The notes: generated by a model from the sequence alone, not told the origin. 64,000 bases of DNA from Desulfoluna spongiiphila (GCF_900101345.1 NZ_FMUX01000012.1:62001-126000), one strand, 5' to 3'; shown: positions 53,538 to 61,081, counted from the first letter of the stretch. Numbers and translations are program-made.

Positions 53538-53707
53538 GCCTCCGGCGGCCCTGCCGGGGGCCAAACTTTTGAAAAGTTTGACAAACAGGTTTTAAAAACA
53601 GATTCAGTTCAATCTAAATCAAAGGCGAATGTGATTTTCCCCGAGGAACGAAGGGGAAAGCGCATTCGCAAGCTGCTTTCGAGGTGGCACACCTCGCCGC
53701 CGGAGGC
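53538..53707 (+). repeat. 170-bp structured repeat, copy 1 (reference)
   Basis: Exactly 170 bp with perfect 12-bp terminal inverted repeats GCCTCCGGCGGC (53538-53549) and GCCGCCGGAGGC (53696-53707). Four internal hairpins: GCCTCCGGC/GCCGGGGGC (53538-53561); CAAACTTTT/AAAAGTTTG (53562-53580); GCGAATG...CATTCGC enclosing TTTTCCCC/GGGGAAA (53625-53669); GAGGTG/CACCTC with loop GCA (53681-53695). It forms the first of a tandem pair lying between the convergent tetR and aldolase genes. Confidence 0.92.
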
Positions 53708-53722
53708 AACCAAGTTAAAGAT

Positions 53723-53892
53723 GCCTCCGGCGGCCCTGCCGGGGGCCAAACTTTTAAAAAGTTTAACAAACAGGCTTTAAAAACAGATTCAGACCAATCA
53801 AAATCAAAGGCGAATGTGATTTTCCCCGAGGAACGAGGGGGAAAGCGCATTCGCAAGCTGCTTTCAAGGTGGCACACCTTGCCGCCGGAGGC
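53723..53892 (+). repeat. 170-bp structured repeat, copy 2
   Basis: Second copy, also exactly 170 bp with the same 12-bp ends, in direct orientation after a 15-bp spacer. It differs at scattered positions. The last hairpin reads AAGGTG/CACCTT where copy 1 has GAGGTG/CACCTC, a compensatory base-pair change. Confidence 0.92.
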
Positions 53893-53914
53893 CTCTTTCT
53901 GGTTTTTTCGCTAA

Positions 53915-53934
53915 GCCCTCTGTGACTCTGTGGT
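53915..53934. other. CTCTGTGACTCTGTGG phrase
   Basis: A short intergenic phrase (CCCTCTGTGACTCTGTGG) of a kind seen in gaps of many bacterial genomes. Function unknown. It sits between the second repeat copy and the end of the aldolase-like gene. Confidence 0.35.
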
Positions 53935-54603
53935 TCATCTGACTTTAACCATAGAAGGGACGTTTTTTGTGTTTTGTCTGGCGTAGGTGAGCTGGTAGAC
54001 GGTGCGCATGAGAAGGGCCTCTCCCCGGTTGATGGTGATGCCGCCCCCTAAGAAGGTGGCCTCGATGACGGCCTTGCAGTTTTTTTCCAGGACCTGGGCC
54101 ACGGCGTGGGCATCGTCAAAGGTCCCGGCGCCGCAGAGGGCGCCGCTGTTTTTAAGGAGCACGGCGTTTCGTCCTCTCATGGCGGCGATCACCGGGGCGG
54201 TTCCCCGGCAGGGCCAGGACTGGGCGATCCTTGCGGAAATTCCCACAAGCTGGGCCATGTCGTCCAGAAGGGGCGGCACATCGCGTTCTGCCCGGGAGGC
54301 GGTGAGAATGCTCAAGGGGTCGGCGTGGAGAAGGGCGCCCAGGTGCTTTCGTTTCTTATAAAGAGCCCTGTGCAGGGCGAACCGGCGGTCCGGCCTGGGA
54401 CCCTCCAGGGGGGTACAGGTGGCAAGGTCCACAACGGACAGGGCGTCAGGGGTCAACTCAGAGAGTTTGGTGTCTTCAGGGGTGATCCACAGGCGACCTC
54501 CCATCCGGGCGCTTAAGCAGCCGGAGTGGTCGGTGCAGAGGCCTTCGGACAGGAGTATCTGGGCCATTTCGCAGATATTCCGGGGTGCGGACGGCATGGG
54601 CAT
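53935..54603 (-). CDS. Class II aldolase/adducin-family protein, degenerate site
   Basis: A 222-residue protein of the class II aldolase (fuculose-phosphate aldolase) fold. It resembles its neighbour but has lost the usual metal ligands: the S-S-E position reads PDRRF, the H-T-H pair reads HADP (one His left), and the N-H-G motif reads NSG. It is therefore probably not an active metal-dependent aldolase. It could be a partner subunit, or use another mechanism. The last residues (VPSMVKVR) match a sequence downstream of rapA, suggesting the C-terminus runs into repeat-associated DNA. AAAGGAG precedes the ATG; it lies 12 bp after the intact paralogue. Confidence 0.75.
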   Translation of the reverse strand: MPMPSAPRNICEMAQILLSEGLCTDHSGCLSARMGGRLWITPEDTKLSELTPDALSVVDLATCTPLEGPRPDRRFALHRALYKKRKHLGALLHADPLSILTASRAERDVPPLLDDMAQLVGISARIAQSWPCRGTAPVIAAMRGRNAVLLKNSGALCGAGTFDDAHAVAQVLEKNCKAVIEATFLGGGITINRGEALLMRTVYQLTYARQNTKNVPSMVKVR

Positions 54604-54615
54604 GGGGCGCTCCTT

Positions 54616-55254
54616 TCAGGGCAGGGTTTTCAGGTAACAGGCATGCATCTCTTCCATGGTGTGCGCCCGGGTACCGTATCGTCGGGCAAAGGCCTCGGCG
54701 ATGAACGATTCGCAGGCCCCTTCAAGGGCCTGGGCCACCCGGAAGGCTTCTTCCATGGTGCCTCCGACACAGACGGCACCGTGGTTGGCCAGCAGGGCCG
54801 CCTTGCGCTCCCCGTCAAGGGCCGCGCCTGCCGCCTTTACGAGTTTTTTTGTCCCGGGCAGGGCGTAGGCGGCGCAGCGAACGCTTTCCCCCAACAGCCG
54901 GGCATGGGCTTCGGACAGCCCGGTCACCTCTTTCCGGGCGGCAGCCACGGTGGACGCCTGGCGCTGGTGGGTGTGGACCACGGCGTTGATGTCGGGACGC
55001 AGGGCATAGATCTCTGCATGCATGCCTTTTTCGGAGGAGGGTTTGATGCTGCCTTCATGGGAGAGGTCCTCAATGGTGACCACCACGAGCTCCGACGGCT
55101 TCAGGGTCTCGTAGCGCCTGCCGCTGGGGGTGATGAGAAAGGACCTTGAGTCCAGGCGAAGGCTGATGTTCCCCCAGGTTCGGGCCACAAGGCCTTCCCC
55201 TGCCAGGTCCAGCCCGGCCTGGTACACGATGTCGCGGGCTTGGGTGAGTTCCAT
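54616..55254 (-). CDS. Class II aldolase, intact active site
   Basis: A 212-residue class II aldolase/adducin-family protein (fuculose-phosphate aldolase type). The metal and catalytic residues are present: PSSEKGMHAEIY (Glu), VVHTHQ (H-x-H pair) and LLANHGAVCVG (third His). Such enzymes cleave phosphorylated ketoses to dihydroxyacetone phosphate and an aldehyde; some relatives act as epimerases or decarboxylases. AAGGAGC precedes the start. It is the middle gene of a unit: aminotransferase, intact aldolase, degenerate aldolase. Confidence 0.85.
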   Translation of the reverse strand: MELTQARDIVYQAGLDLAGEGLVARTWGNISLRLDSRSFLITPSGRRYETLKPSELVVVTIEDLSHEGSIKPSSEKGMHAEIYALRPDINAVVHTHQRQASTVAAARKEVTGLSEAHARLLGESVRCAAYALPGTKKLVKAAGAALDGERKAALLANHGAVCVGGTMEEAFRVAQALEGACESFIAEAFARRYGTRAHTMEEMHACYLKTLP

Positions 55255-55329
55255 GCGATGCTCCTTATACGTATCGGTAAACAGTCCGGTACCGTCTCCT
55301 CTTTTTCCTGTGAAACCGGGATGTCTTGC

Positions 55330-56805
55330 CTAAGCCTTTACCCCTTCAATGTTCAGGAAAACACGTTCAAATCGGTTCAGGGCGTCATCGATGATCTCGT
55401 CGGTGTCGGCGGCCGAGGTATACAGGCGGCTTCCGGCGAGGGTGACGAGGCCTTCGGCCATGTAGGCGGCCCCCATGTGTGTCATGACGTCTTTGCGTGC
55501 GTGGATCTCTTTGATCCTGGCGGGGATCTGCCAGGGTTTGAAGAGGTTGATGTCAAAGAGCATGGTGCCCACGGTCTCCAGGTGGCAGATGGATCCCTGG
55601 TTGTAGGCCACAAAGGGGAGCCCGTATTTTTCGATGAGCTTCCGGAGCCCCCCGGTGAGCCGGTCACCGGCTTTTCCCGCTGTTTCGCAGGCGTTGGTCT
55701 CCTCGATCATCTTCACCGTGTGGTACCCGGCGGCGGCGCTCAAGGGGTTGGCGGCCATGGTTCCCCCCACATGGGCCTTTTTTGATTTTTTCCCCCCGAG
55801 TCCTCCGGCCAGACAGGCCATGAACTCGGCCTTGCCGCCGATACCCCCCGCCGAGGGGTAGCCGCCTGCCACCACCTTGCCGAAGATGGTAAGGTCCGGC
55901 GTGATGCCGAAGTATCCCTGGGCCCCGTCGACCCCGATGCGAAAGGCGGTGACCACCTCATCAAAGACAAGGAGGGCGCCGTAGGTTGTGCAGAGATCCC
56001 GGACCTGGCCGTTGTAGTCGAAATCCAGGGGACGGGTGCCGCTCTCCGGGCCCATGGGTTCCATAAAGACCGCCGCCGTGCCCCCCCGGAGCCTGTTTCG
56101 TTTCAGCTGTTTTTCCAGGGCGTGGATGTCGTTGGGGAAGACCTCCTGGGTGTATTTGAAGCAGGCAAGAGGAATGCCGTGGGACTCTAAAGACCGGAGC
56201 CCGGGGATGCGGTTTCCGTAGGACAGTTGATCGCTCCAGCCGTGATAGGCCCCGCCGAGTTTGATGATGTTTTTTTTCCTGGTGGCTACCCGCGCAACCC
56301 TGACGGCTGCCATGCACGCTTCGGTGCCGCTTCCCAGCATGCGGAACATCTCCACTCCGCTGAAGCGGTCGCAGATGAACCGGGCCAGCTTCATTTCGTA
56401 CTCATGAAAGAGGCCGGTGGCGGGGCCGCAGGTGGTGAGCAGGTCGAGGACCTTGGCCCTGACGGGTTCGGGGTTGCTTCCCAGGACAGTGGGGCCTCCC
56501 GCCTGGAGAAAGTCGATGTAGCGGTTGCCGTCCACGTCCTGTAGGTGGGCTCCGGAGGCTTTGGCAAAGGCCAGGGGAAAGGGGTAGTTAAAGGCAAGGT
56601 TGTGCTGGACCCCGCCGGGTATGACCCTGGCCGCGTCCTCGGCCATTTGCTTTGAGGTTCTGCACTTCTCATCAAAGTAACCCAGGTACCCGTTAAGGGC
56701 CTCTTTTCGAAGGGTCCGGATGGGCTGGCTGATGAGGGCGTTGAGCTGTTCGTAGATTTTGCGGGTGTCGTGGTACTGGCTGATGGCGTATCCGGGTTTG
56801 GTCAT
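55330..56805 (-). CDS. Class III PLP aminotransferase (GSA-AT-like)
   Basis: A 491-residue aminotransferase related to glutamate-1-semialdehyde 2,1-aminomutase. Features: an extended N-terminus (1-55), VIPGGVQHNL, GSGTEACMAAVRVAR (phosphate site), GAYHGWSDQLSYG, VFDEVVTAFRIG (Asp binding PLP) and FGKVVAGGYPSAG (Schiff-base Lys). It could move an amino group on a keto or aldehyde sugar derivative. It is probably not the haem-pathway enzyme because of its length and its neighbours. It is first in a three-gene minus-strand unit with two aldolase-family genes and has GAGGTAGAG before the start. Promoter and operator lie about 240 bp upstream. Confidence 0.85.
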   Translation of the reverse strand: MTKPGYAISQYHDTRKIYEQLNALISQPIRTLRKEALNGYLGYFDEKCRTSKQMAEDAARVIPGGVQHNLAFNYPFPLAFAKASGAHLQDVDGNRYIDFLQAGGPTVLGSNPEPVRAKVLDLLTTCGPATGLFHEYEMKLARFICDRFSGVEMFRMLGSGTEACMAAVRVARVATRKKNIIKLGGAYHGWSDQLSYGNRIPGLRSLESHGIPLACFKYTQEVFPNDIHALEKQLKRNRLRGGTAAVFMEPMGPESGTRPLDFDYNGQVRDLCTTYGALLVFDEVVTAFRIGVDGAQGYFGITPDLTIFGKVVAGGYPSAGGIGGKAEFMACLAGGLGGKKSKKAHVGGTMAANPLSAAAGYHTVKMIEETNACETAGKAGDRLTGGLRKLIEKYGLPFVAYNQGSICHLETVGTMLFDINLFKPWQIPARIKEIHARKDVMTHMGAAYMAEGLVTLAGSRLYTSAADTDEIIDDALNRFERVFLNIEGVKA

Positions 56806-57020
56806 GATGGTCTCTACCTCGTCTCACCTTGATTTTTTGCCAATGCCGTTCGGGAAGGGGCGTAACCAGGGAACGTTCTGCAATGGCCATTGCCGTTGCT
56901 GTGAAGGCGTTTGCGTCAAGCCCATGGCCCGATGTCCTGTCTGATCCGGCTGCCCTGCGTGGGCAAGGCGGCTTGCTTAATTTTCGGTAAATACATGGAA
57001 AACGAAGTGCGTTGACCTCA

Positions 57021-57049
57021 CTATAGGAAAAAGGATTTTCGGGTGTCAA
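57021..57049 (-). promoter_or_regulatory. Promoter of the aminotransferase-aldolase unit
   Basis: On the minus strand TTGACA (57049-57044), 17-bp spacer, CTATAG (57026-57021). The operator at 57054-57071 sits directly upstream of the -35 box. The resulting leader is about 210 bases long. Confidence 0.65.
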
Positions 57050-57053
57050 CAGA

Positions 57054-57071
57054 AAACTGACTGGTCAGTTT
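57054..57071. promoter_or_regulatory. Palindromic operator B (probable TetR site)
   Basis: AAACTGACTGGTCAGTTT, an 18-bp palindrome with one central mismatch pair. It lies about 5 bases from the TTGACA of the minus-strand promoter, the same geometry as operator A. Confidence 0.72.
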
Positions 57072-57091
57072 AATTCTGGTCAAGGCTTTTT

Positions 57092-57121
57092 AACCATGCA
57101 CTGACCGGTCAGTTAATGGTT
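57092..57121. promoter_or_regulatory. Palindromic operator C (probable TetR site)
   Basis: ACTGACCGGTCAGT (57100-57113) is a perfect 14-bp palindrome. It is nested in a longer inverted repeat AACCAT...ATGGTT (57092-57121). TTGACA at 57120-57125 on the plus strand lies five bases from its edge and points at the FadL gene. Confidence 0.72.
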
Positions 57122-57149
57122 GACAAACATTGGCCCCCGGGGCTAACGT
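57120..57149 (+). promoter_or_regulatory. Possible promoter of the FadL-like gene
   Basis: TTGACA (57120-57125) with a weak -10 candidate TAACGT (57144-57149, 18-bp spacing). The leader to the gene start would be nearly 290 bases. The call rests mainly on the repeated operator-TTGACA geometry. Confidence 0.4.
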
Positions 57150-57437
57150 CAGAAATGAACGTTGATTATGAGTGGAATATCTGTTTGTCAGTAAGAACCT
57201 GTTTGGCCGGGGGCGACCGGGTGGGCCGGGTGTGTTTTCCGGGTTCGGTTGCCCCTTGTTACATGGCGTCGGCGTATCGGCACGAAGCGACATTCATCAC
57301 TGATGGTATTGCTTTCCATGACCCAGGCGGATGATCCACAGGGCCGGTTTCACGTGGGCCGCTCAGCGGCCGCCTGAGCCTTTAAGGGCCCCTTGTTCCC
57401 ATGGACGGCTGCCATCTTCATGACCAGGGAGGGTGGT

Positions 57438-58784
57438 ATGAAACGAGCGGTTCTTTTCACTACAGTGCTACTGACAGTCTGTCTTATCTCCACGGATCTT
57501 TTGGCCAACATCGACAACCTTTCCAACATGAGCGTGGAGTGGATGCGGACCGCGAACCGAAACGCCGCAACGGACAGGGCCGATATCGTGGTGTACAACC
57601 CCGGCGGCATCACGGAGCTGCCCGATGGCGTGGCCATCAACATCGGCAACCAGAGCATGAGACGTGAGCCGGAGCACTCCTATAACGCGGGCATGGGGGA
57701 GAAAAGCTTCGAGCAGGACGGGGACGACCCCTTCCTTCCCAATATCTATGCGGCGTACAACAGAAATGACTGGGCGCTCTGGGGTGGTTTCTATATTCCC
57801 GGGGGCGGTGCCGTGGTTGATTACCCCACGGGGTCCTTTACAACCAATGTGCTGATTCCCGGCTCCATTGCCAGTGGCGTGGCCGATGTCATCGGCGGGG
57901 GGCTTACGGGCAACGATGTGTTTGCGACCCTTTCCACCTCGGGGGAGAGCCTTGAGGCAGAATCCATGTACCTCACCTTTACCCTGGGCGGGACCTACAA
58001 ATTCAACGACATGGTGTCGGTGGCCCTGGGGGGCCGGTACATCGATGCGGACAACAGCATCGAAGGCACCGTGTCCGTTGCCTCAAGCAACGGTCTGTTC
58101 GATACCGTCATCGCCGGCGGGGGATTCAGCGACAACAAGGTGGATGTAGACGAAAGCGCCGAGGGCGCCGGATATATCGTGGGGATCAACATCAATCCCA
58201 CGGACCGGGTGAACATCGGCATCCAGTATCAGTCCAGGGTGGACCTTGACTTCAAGGCCGATGTGAACCAGGACAACCTCGGGCTGTATGTCGATGGCGC
58301 GGAGAACCCCCGGGATTTTCCGGCCATGCTGGGGTTTGGGGTCGGATGGGATATCCTGAAGCGGTTTTATCTGGAGGCCAACTACAGCTACTGGTTCCAG
58401 GAAGATGCCGACTGGGGGAAAGACAGCGGTGGCAAAGATATCTCCGATATGGCAGGTGACACCCAGTCCTACGGCATCACCGGGACCTGCAAGTGGACCG
58501 AAGGCTTTTCCACAAGCGTCGGAACCGTCTATACCGATTTCCTCTGGAACGATATCGATGGGTATTATTCAGCGAATATCGGGTCCTACGAGGTGCTTTA
58601 CTCTGATAACTGGCAGGTGTGCGGGGGCGTCTCCTGGCAGATTACCAAGCGAGTGGAGGTCAACGCGGCCGTTGCCAGGACCATCTGGGATGATGAGACC
58701 ATCACCGACCAGACCACCGGCGTCAAGCTGGAAACCGAAAACGCCACCACCACCGTTGCCATCGGTGCAAACTTCACCTTCTAA
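57438..58784 (+). CDS. OmpP1/FadL/TodX-family outer membrane protein
   Basis: A 448-residue outer-membrane channel. Signal peptide about 1-22 (MKRAVLFTTVLLTVCLISTD). The FadL-type N-terminal region carries NMSVEWMRTANRNAATDRAD and the YNPGGITEL segment (N-P-A/G-G motif), then many alternating amphipathic beta strands ending in the aromatic terminus VAIGANFTF. FadL-type channels import hydrophobic compounds (fatty acids, aromatics, alkanes). The start at 57438 has AGGGAGGG. Operator C and a terminator (58960-59008) bound it. It is likely the uptake gene of the TetR-controlled pathway. Confidence 0.9.
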   Translation: MKRAVLFTTVLLTVCLISTDLLANIDNLSNMSVEWMRTANRNAATDRADIVVYNPGGITELPDGVAINIGNQSMRREPEHSYNAGMGEKSFEQDGDDPFLPNIYAAYNRNDWALWGGFYIPGGGAVVDYPTGSFTTNVLIPGSIASGVADVIGGGLTGNDVFATLSTSGESLEAESMYLTFTLGGTYKFNDMVSVALGGRYIDADNSIEGTVSVASSNGLFDTVIAGGGFSDNKVDVDESAEGAGYIVGININPTDRVNIGIQYQSRVDLDFKADVNQDNLGLYVDGAENPRDFPAMLGFGVGWDILKRFYLEANYSYWFQEDADWGKDSGGKDISDMAGDTQSYGITGTCKWTEGFSTSVGTVYTDFLWNDIDGYYSANIGSYEVLYSDNWQVCGGVSWQITKRVEVNAAVARTIWDDETITDQTTGVKLETENATTTVAIGANFTF

Positions 58785-58959
58785 CGGTGCCTGCGGCTTA
58801 GGGCTCGGCCGGAAAACAATGATACACCCTGACGTGTTGGCCGTTTGAGCGATGACGCGAATTCACCGATGGGTAACACTCCCAGAGCGCTATCACACTC
58901 GCCAATACGTGTGAGCTTTATTTTTGTCATAGCCCTTATTCTGATGCCTTGATGTCACG

Positions 58960-59008
58960 GGGCCCCGGGAGGAACACCATGTCTTGCCGGGGCCTTTTTT
59001 GTTTTTTT
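58960..59008 (+). terminator. Rho-independent terminator of the FadL-like gene
   Basis: GGCCCCGG (58961-58968) pairs with CCGGGGCC (58987-58994) and is followed by TTTTTTGTTTTTTTG. The region 58785-58959 before it holds no gene. Confidence 0.9.
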
Positions 59009-59088
59009 GTCTTTCCCTTTTCTTTTCCCATTCCAGTGCTGTACATAAGTCGGTGTTGATGTTTTTTTCTGTGATGCCGGAGGATGTG

Positions 59089-59796
59089 ATGGGCTGGTGT
59101 GAAGAGGAGCGGGCGACGTTCCTGGAAGGGGTGCGTGCGTCCCTTCCGTTGATGTTGGGGGTGGTTCCCTTTGCCTTGATTTGCGGGATTGCCTCCATGG
59201 AGGCAGGGCTGCCCGTCTGGCAGGCGGTGGTGATCCCCGTTGTGATTTTTGCAGGAGCGGCACAGCTTGCCGTGACCCATCTTTTTGTGATGGGGGCACC
59301 GGCCGTGGTGATGGTGCTGACCGCCCTGGTGATCAACCTGCGGTTTGTGATGTACAGTGCCTCCATCTCCCCGCACTTCAGGCCCGTGCCCGGCAGGTGG
59401 CGGCCGCTGCTCTCCTATCTGTTGACCGACCAGGCCTACGCCCTTTCCCTGACAAAGTTCAATCAGCCGGAAGGGTGTCGGTATCCTTTTGCTTACACCA
59501 TGGGCACCGGGGTTACCGTGTTTTTTGCCTGGCATGTGTGCAACGGCCTGGGGGTCCTCTTAGGGGCCGGGGTGCCTGCGAGCTGGGGCCTCGATTTCGG
59601 CGTGCCCCTCACCTTCATGGCCCTTCTGGTCCCGGCGGTCCAGGATCGGCCTACCCTTGTTTCGGCCCTGGTCTCCGGTGTCACGGCGGTGGTTGCCGCC
59701 GGTCTTCCCTGCGGGCTCAACATCATCGTTGCCGCCCTGACGGGGATCGGCGCAGGGCTTCTTTTTGAGGCCGGAACCCTACGGGAGACCCCATGA
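59089..59796 (+). CDS. azlC: AzlC-family branched-chain amino acid exporter subunit
   Basis: A 235-residue membrane protein of the AzlC family, which with AzlD exports branched-chain amino acids and related molecules. The start at 59089 (MGWCEEERATFLEGVR) has GGAGG at 59079-59083; an earlier ATG at 58984 lies in the terminator of the upstream gene. Features: SLPLMLGVVPFALICGIAS, IFAGAAQLAVTHL, NLRFVMYSASISPHFR and LTDQAYALSL. The stop overlaps azlD by four bases. Confidence 0.9.
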   Translation: MGWCEEERATFLEGVRASLPLMLGVVPFALICGIASMEAGLPVWQAVVIPVVIFAGAAQLAVTHLFVMGAPAVVMVLTALVINLRFVMYSASISPHFRPVPGRWRPLLSYLLTDQAYALSLTKFNQPEGCRYPFAYTMGTGVTVFFAWHVCNGLGVLLGAGVPASWGLDFGVPLTFMALLVPAVQDRPTLVSALVSGVTAVVAAGLPCGLNIIVAALTGIGAGLLFEAGTLRETP

Positions 59797-60122
59797 GCCA
59801 CGACGCCTTTTTTGTGGTGGCGCTGCTGTGCGGCGCTGTCACCTTTTCCGAGCGGGGGGCCTTTCTTTTGCGCCAACGGGGCAAAGAGCCCCACCCGCGG
59901 CTGGCAAGGGCCCTTCGCCTGGTTCCTGCAGCTGTCCTTCCGGCCCTTGTGACCCCGGCCATTTTTATGCACAGCGGAGCTGTGGACCTCTCCTTTGGTA
60001 ACCTGCGCCTTCTGGCCGGGGCTGTGGCCCTTGCCGTGGCCCTTTGGAAACGAAGCGTTTTTCTGACCCTTGCCTCCGGTCTTTCCTCCCTCTGGATTCT
60101 TCAGTGGGCGGTGGGGGGGTGA
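59793..60122 (+). CDS. azlD: AzlD-family transporter subunit
   Basis: A 109-residue protein with three to four TM helices, matching AzlD: VALLCGAVTFSERGAFLL, RLVPAAVLPALVTPAIF, LAGAVALAVALWKRSVFLTL. It pairs with AzlC as the small subunit. The ATGA overlap with azlC means coupled translation. A diverged repeat copy follows 57 bp later. Confidence 0.9.
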   Translation: MSHDAFFVVALLCGAVTFSERGAFLLRQRGKEPHPRLARALRLVPAAVLPALVTPAIFMHSGAVDLSFGNLRLLAGAVALAVALWKRSVFLTLASGLSSLWILQWAVGG

Positions 60123-60179
60123 GGGCATACCGGACAGCCAGAAGAGCCTTCCGTGTTTAACGTTACCGGGAAAAAACTT

Positions 60180-60329
60180 CCCTCCGGTGGCCAAGCTTCT
60201 GAAACGTTAGATAAACAGGTTTTGGTTGATTTGATGAATATCTCCGCGACTGATGTCGCCCTGAGGGACCGAGGGGTGACATCAGTCGCAACCTGTGGCC
60301 CAGGGGATCATTCTCTGGCAGCCGGAGGC
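60180..60329 (+). repeat. Diverged copy of the structured repeat (about 150 bp)
   Basis: Left end CCCTCCGGTGGC (60180-60191), right end GCAGCCGGAGGC (60318-60329). The first 45 bp resemble the reference copy (AAGCTTCTGAAACG..TAGATAAACAGG). The centre is different in sequence but keeps the hairpin: GCGACTGATGTC (60246-60257) and GACATCAGTCGC (60278-60289) are a perfect 12-bp stem enclosing CCCT/AGGGG, at the place and size (44 bp) of the 45-bp GCGAATG hairpin of the reference. It lies between azlD and the phosphatase gene. Confidence 0.7.
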
Positions 60330-60379
60330 GTTTTATTATCATGTCTTTAGGCTTTAACCCTGTAGCGGAGAGTCTCGCG

Positions 60380-60982
60380 ATGCGGATCATGATCACCCTT
60401 GCGATGTGTCTGGTGATGGGGGCCACGGCGTATGGTGGCGAGGAGCCAAGGCCCCGGGCCTGGGCGGTGCCGATGTCCATGGAGGGGGTTCCCAACCTGC
60501 ACCGACTCGATGAGGGGGTGTACCGCAGCGCCCAGCCATCGGCTTTGGGAATGAAGAACCTTGAGTCCTGGGGGATCAAGACGGTGATCAACCTGAGGCT
60601 TTTCCATTCGGACACGGATGAGGCCAGGGGGACGGGCCTTCGCCTTGTGAGGGTCCCCATGAAGACCTGGGCACCGGATGAGATAAAGGTGGCCCGATTT
60701 TTTTCTGAGCTCATGGAACCCTCCAACAGGCCTGTATTGTTTCATTGCTGGCATGGTGCCGATCGAACGGGCGTCATGGGGGCGCTGTATCGTGTGGTGG
60801 TGCAGGGGTGGACCAAAGAGGAGGCCATTGACGAGATGGTGCATGGAGGGTACGGGTTCCACCCCATCTGGTTTCACCTGCCGGGATGGGTTCGGGACAT
60901 GGACGTGGATGTGCTGAAAAAAGAGTTTACCGACGGTTTCATTCCGCTGCAACGTGGTGTACGCTCTGGGTCGGTATTATGA
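60380..60982 (+). CDS. Secreted PTP/DSP-like phosphatase
   Basis: A 200-residue protein with a signal peptide (MRIMITLAMCLVMGATAYGG) and a tyrosine/dual-specificity phosphatase fold. The P-loop reads HCWHGADRTG (H-C-x5-R-T, about 126-135), with the earlier YRSAQPSALGMKNLESWGIK segment typical of the beta-lactamase-like PTP (DUF442-like) or DSP family. The general-acid Asp cannot be fixed by eye. Start at 60380 gives the best signal peptide. A terminator-like hairpin lies at 61040-61081. Substrate unknown. Confidence 0.82.
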   Translation: MRIMITLAMCLVMGATAYGGEEPRPRAWAVPMSMEGVPNLHRLDEGVYRSAQPSALGMKNLESWGIKTVINLRLFHSDTDEARGTGLRLVRVPMKTWAPDEIKVARFFSELMEPSNRPVLFHCWHGADRTGVMGALYRVVVQGWTKEEAIDEMVHGGYGFHPIWFHLPGWVRDMDVDVLKKEFTDGFIPLQRGVRSGSVL

Positions 60983-61039
60983 TCAGGATGGCCGGGGCAG
61001 CTTTTTTATCGCGCCGTCATTCCGATGCAAAAGCAAGGG

Positions 61040-61081
61040 TGCCCGGCAGGCCCTGATGAGAAGGGCCGGGCGGGTTTTAAT
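61040..61081 (+). terminator. Terminator after the phosphatase gene
   Basis: CCCGGC-AG-GCCCT and AGGGCC-GGG pair around GATGAGA, followed by CGGGTTTTAAT. The T-run is short. Confidence 0.6.
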
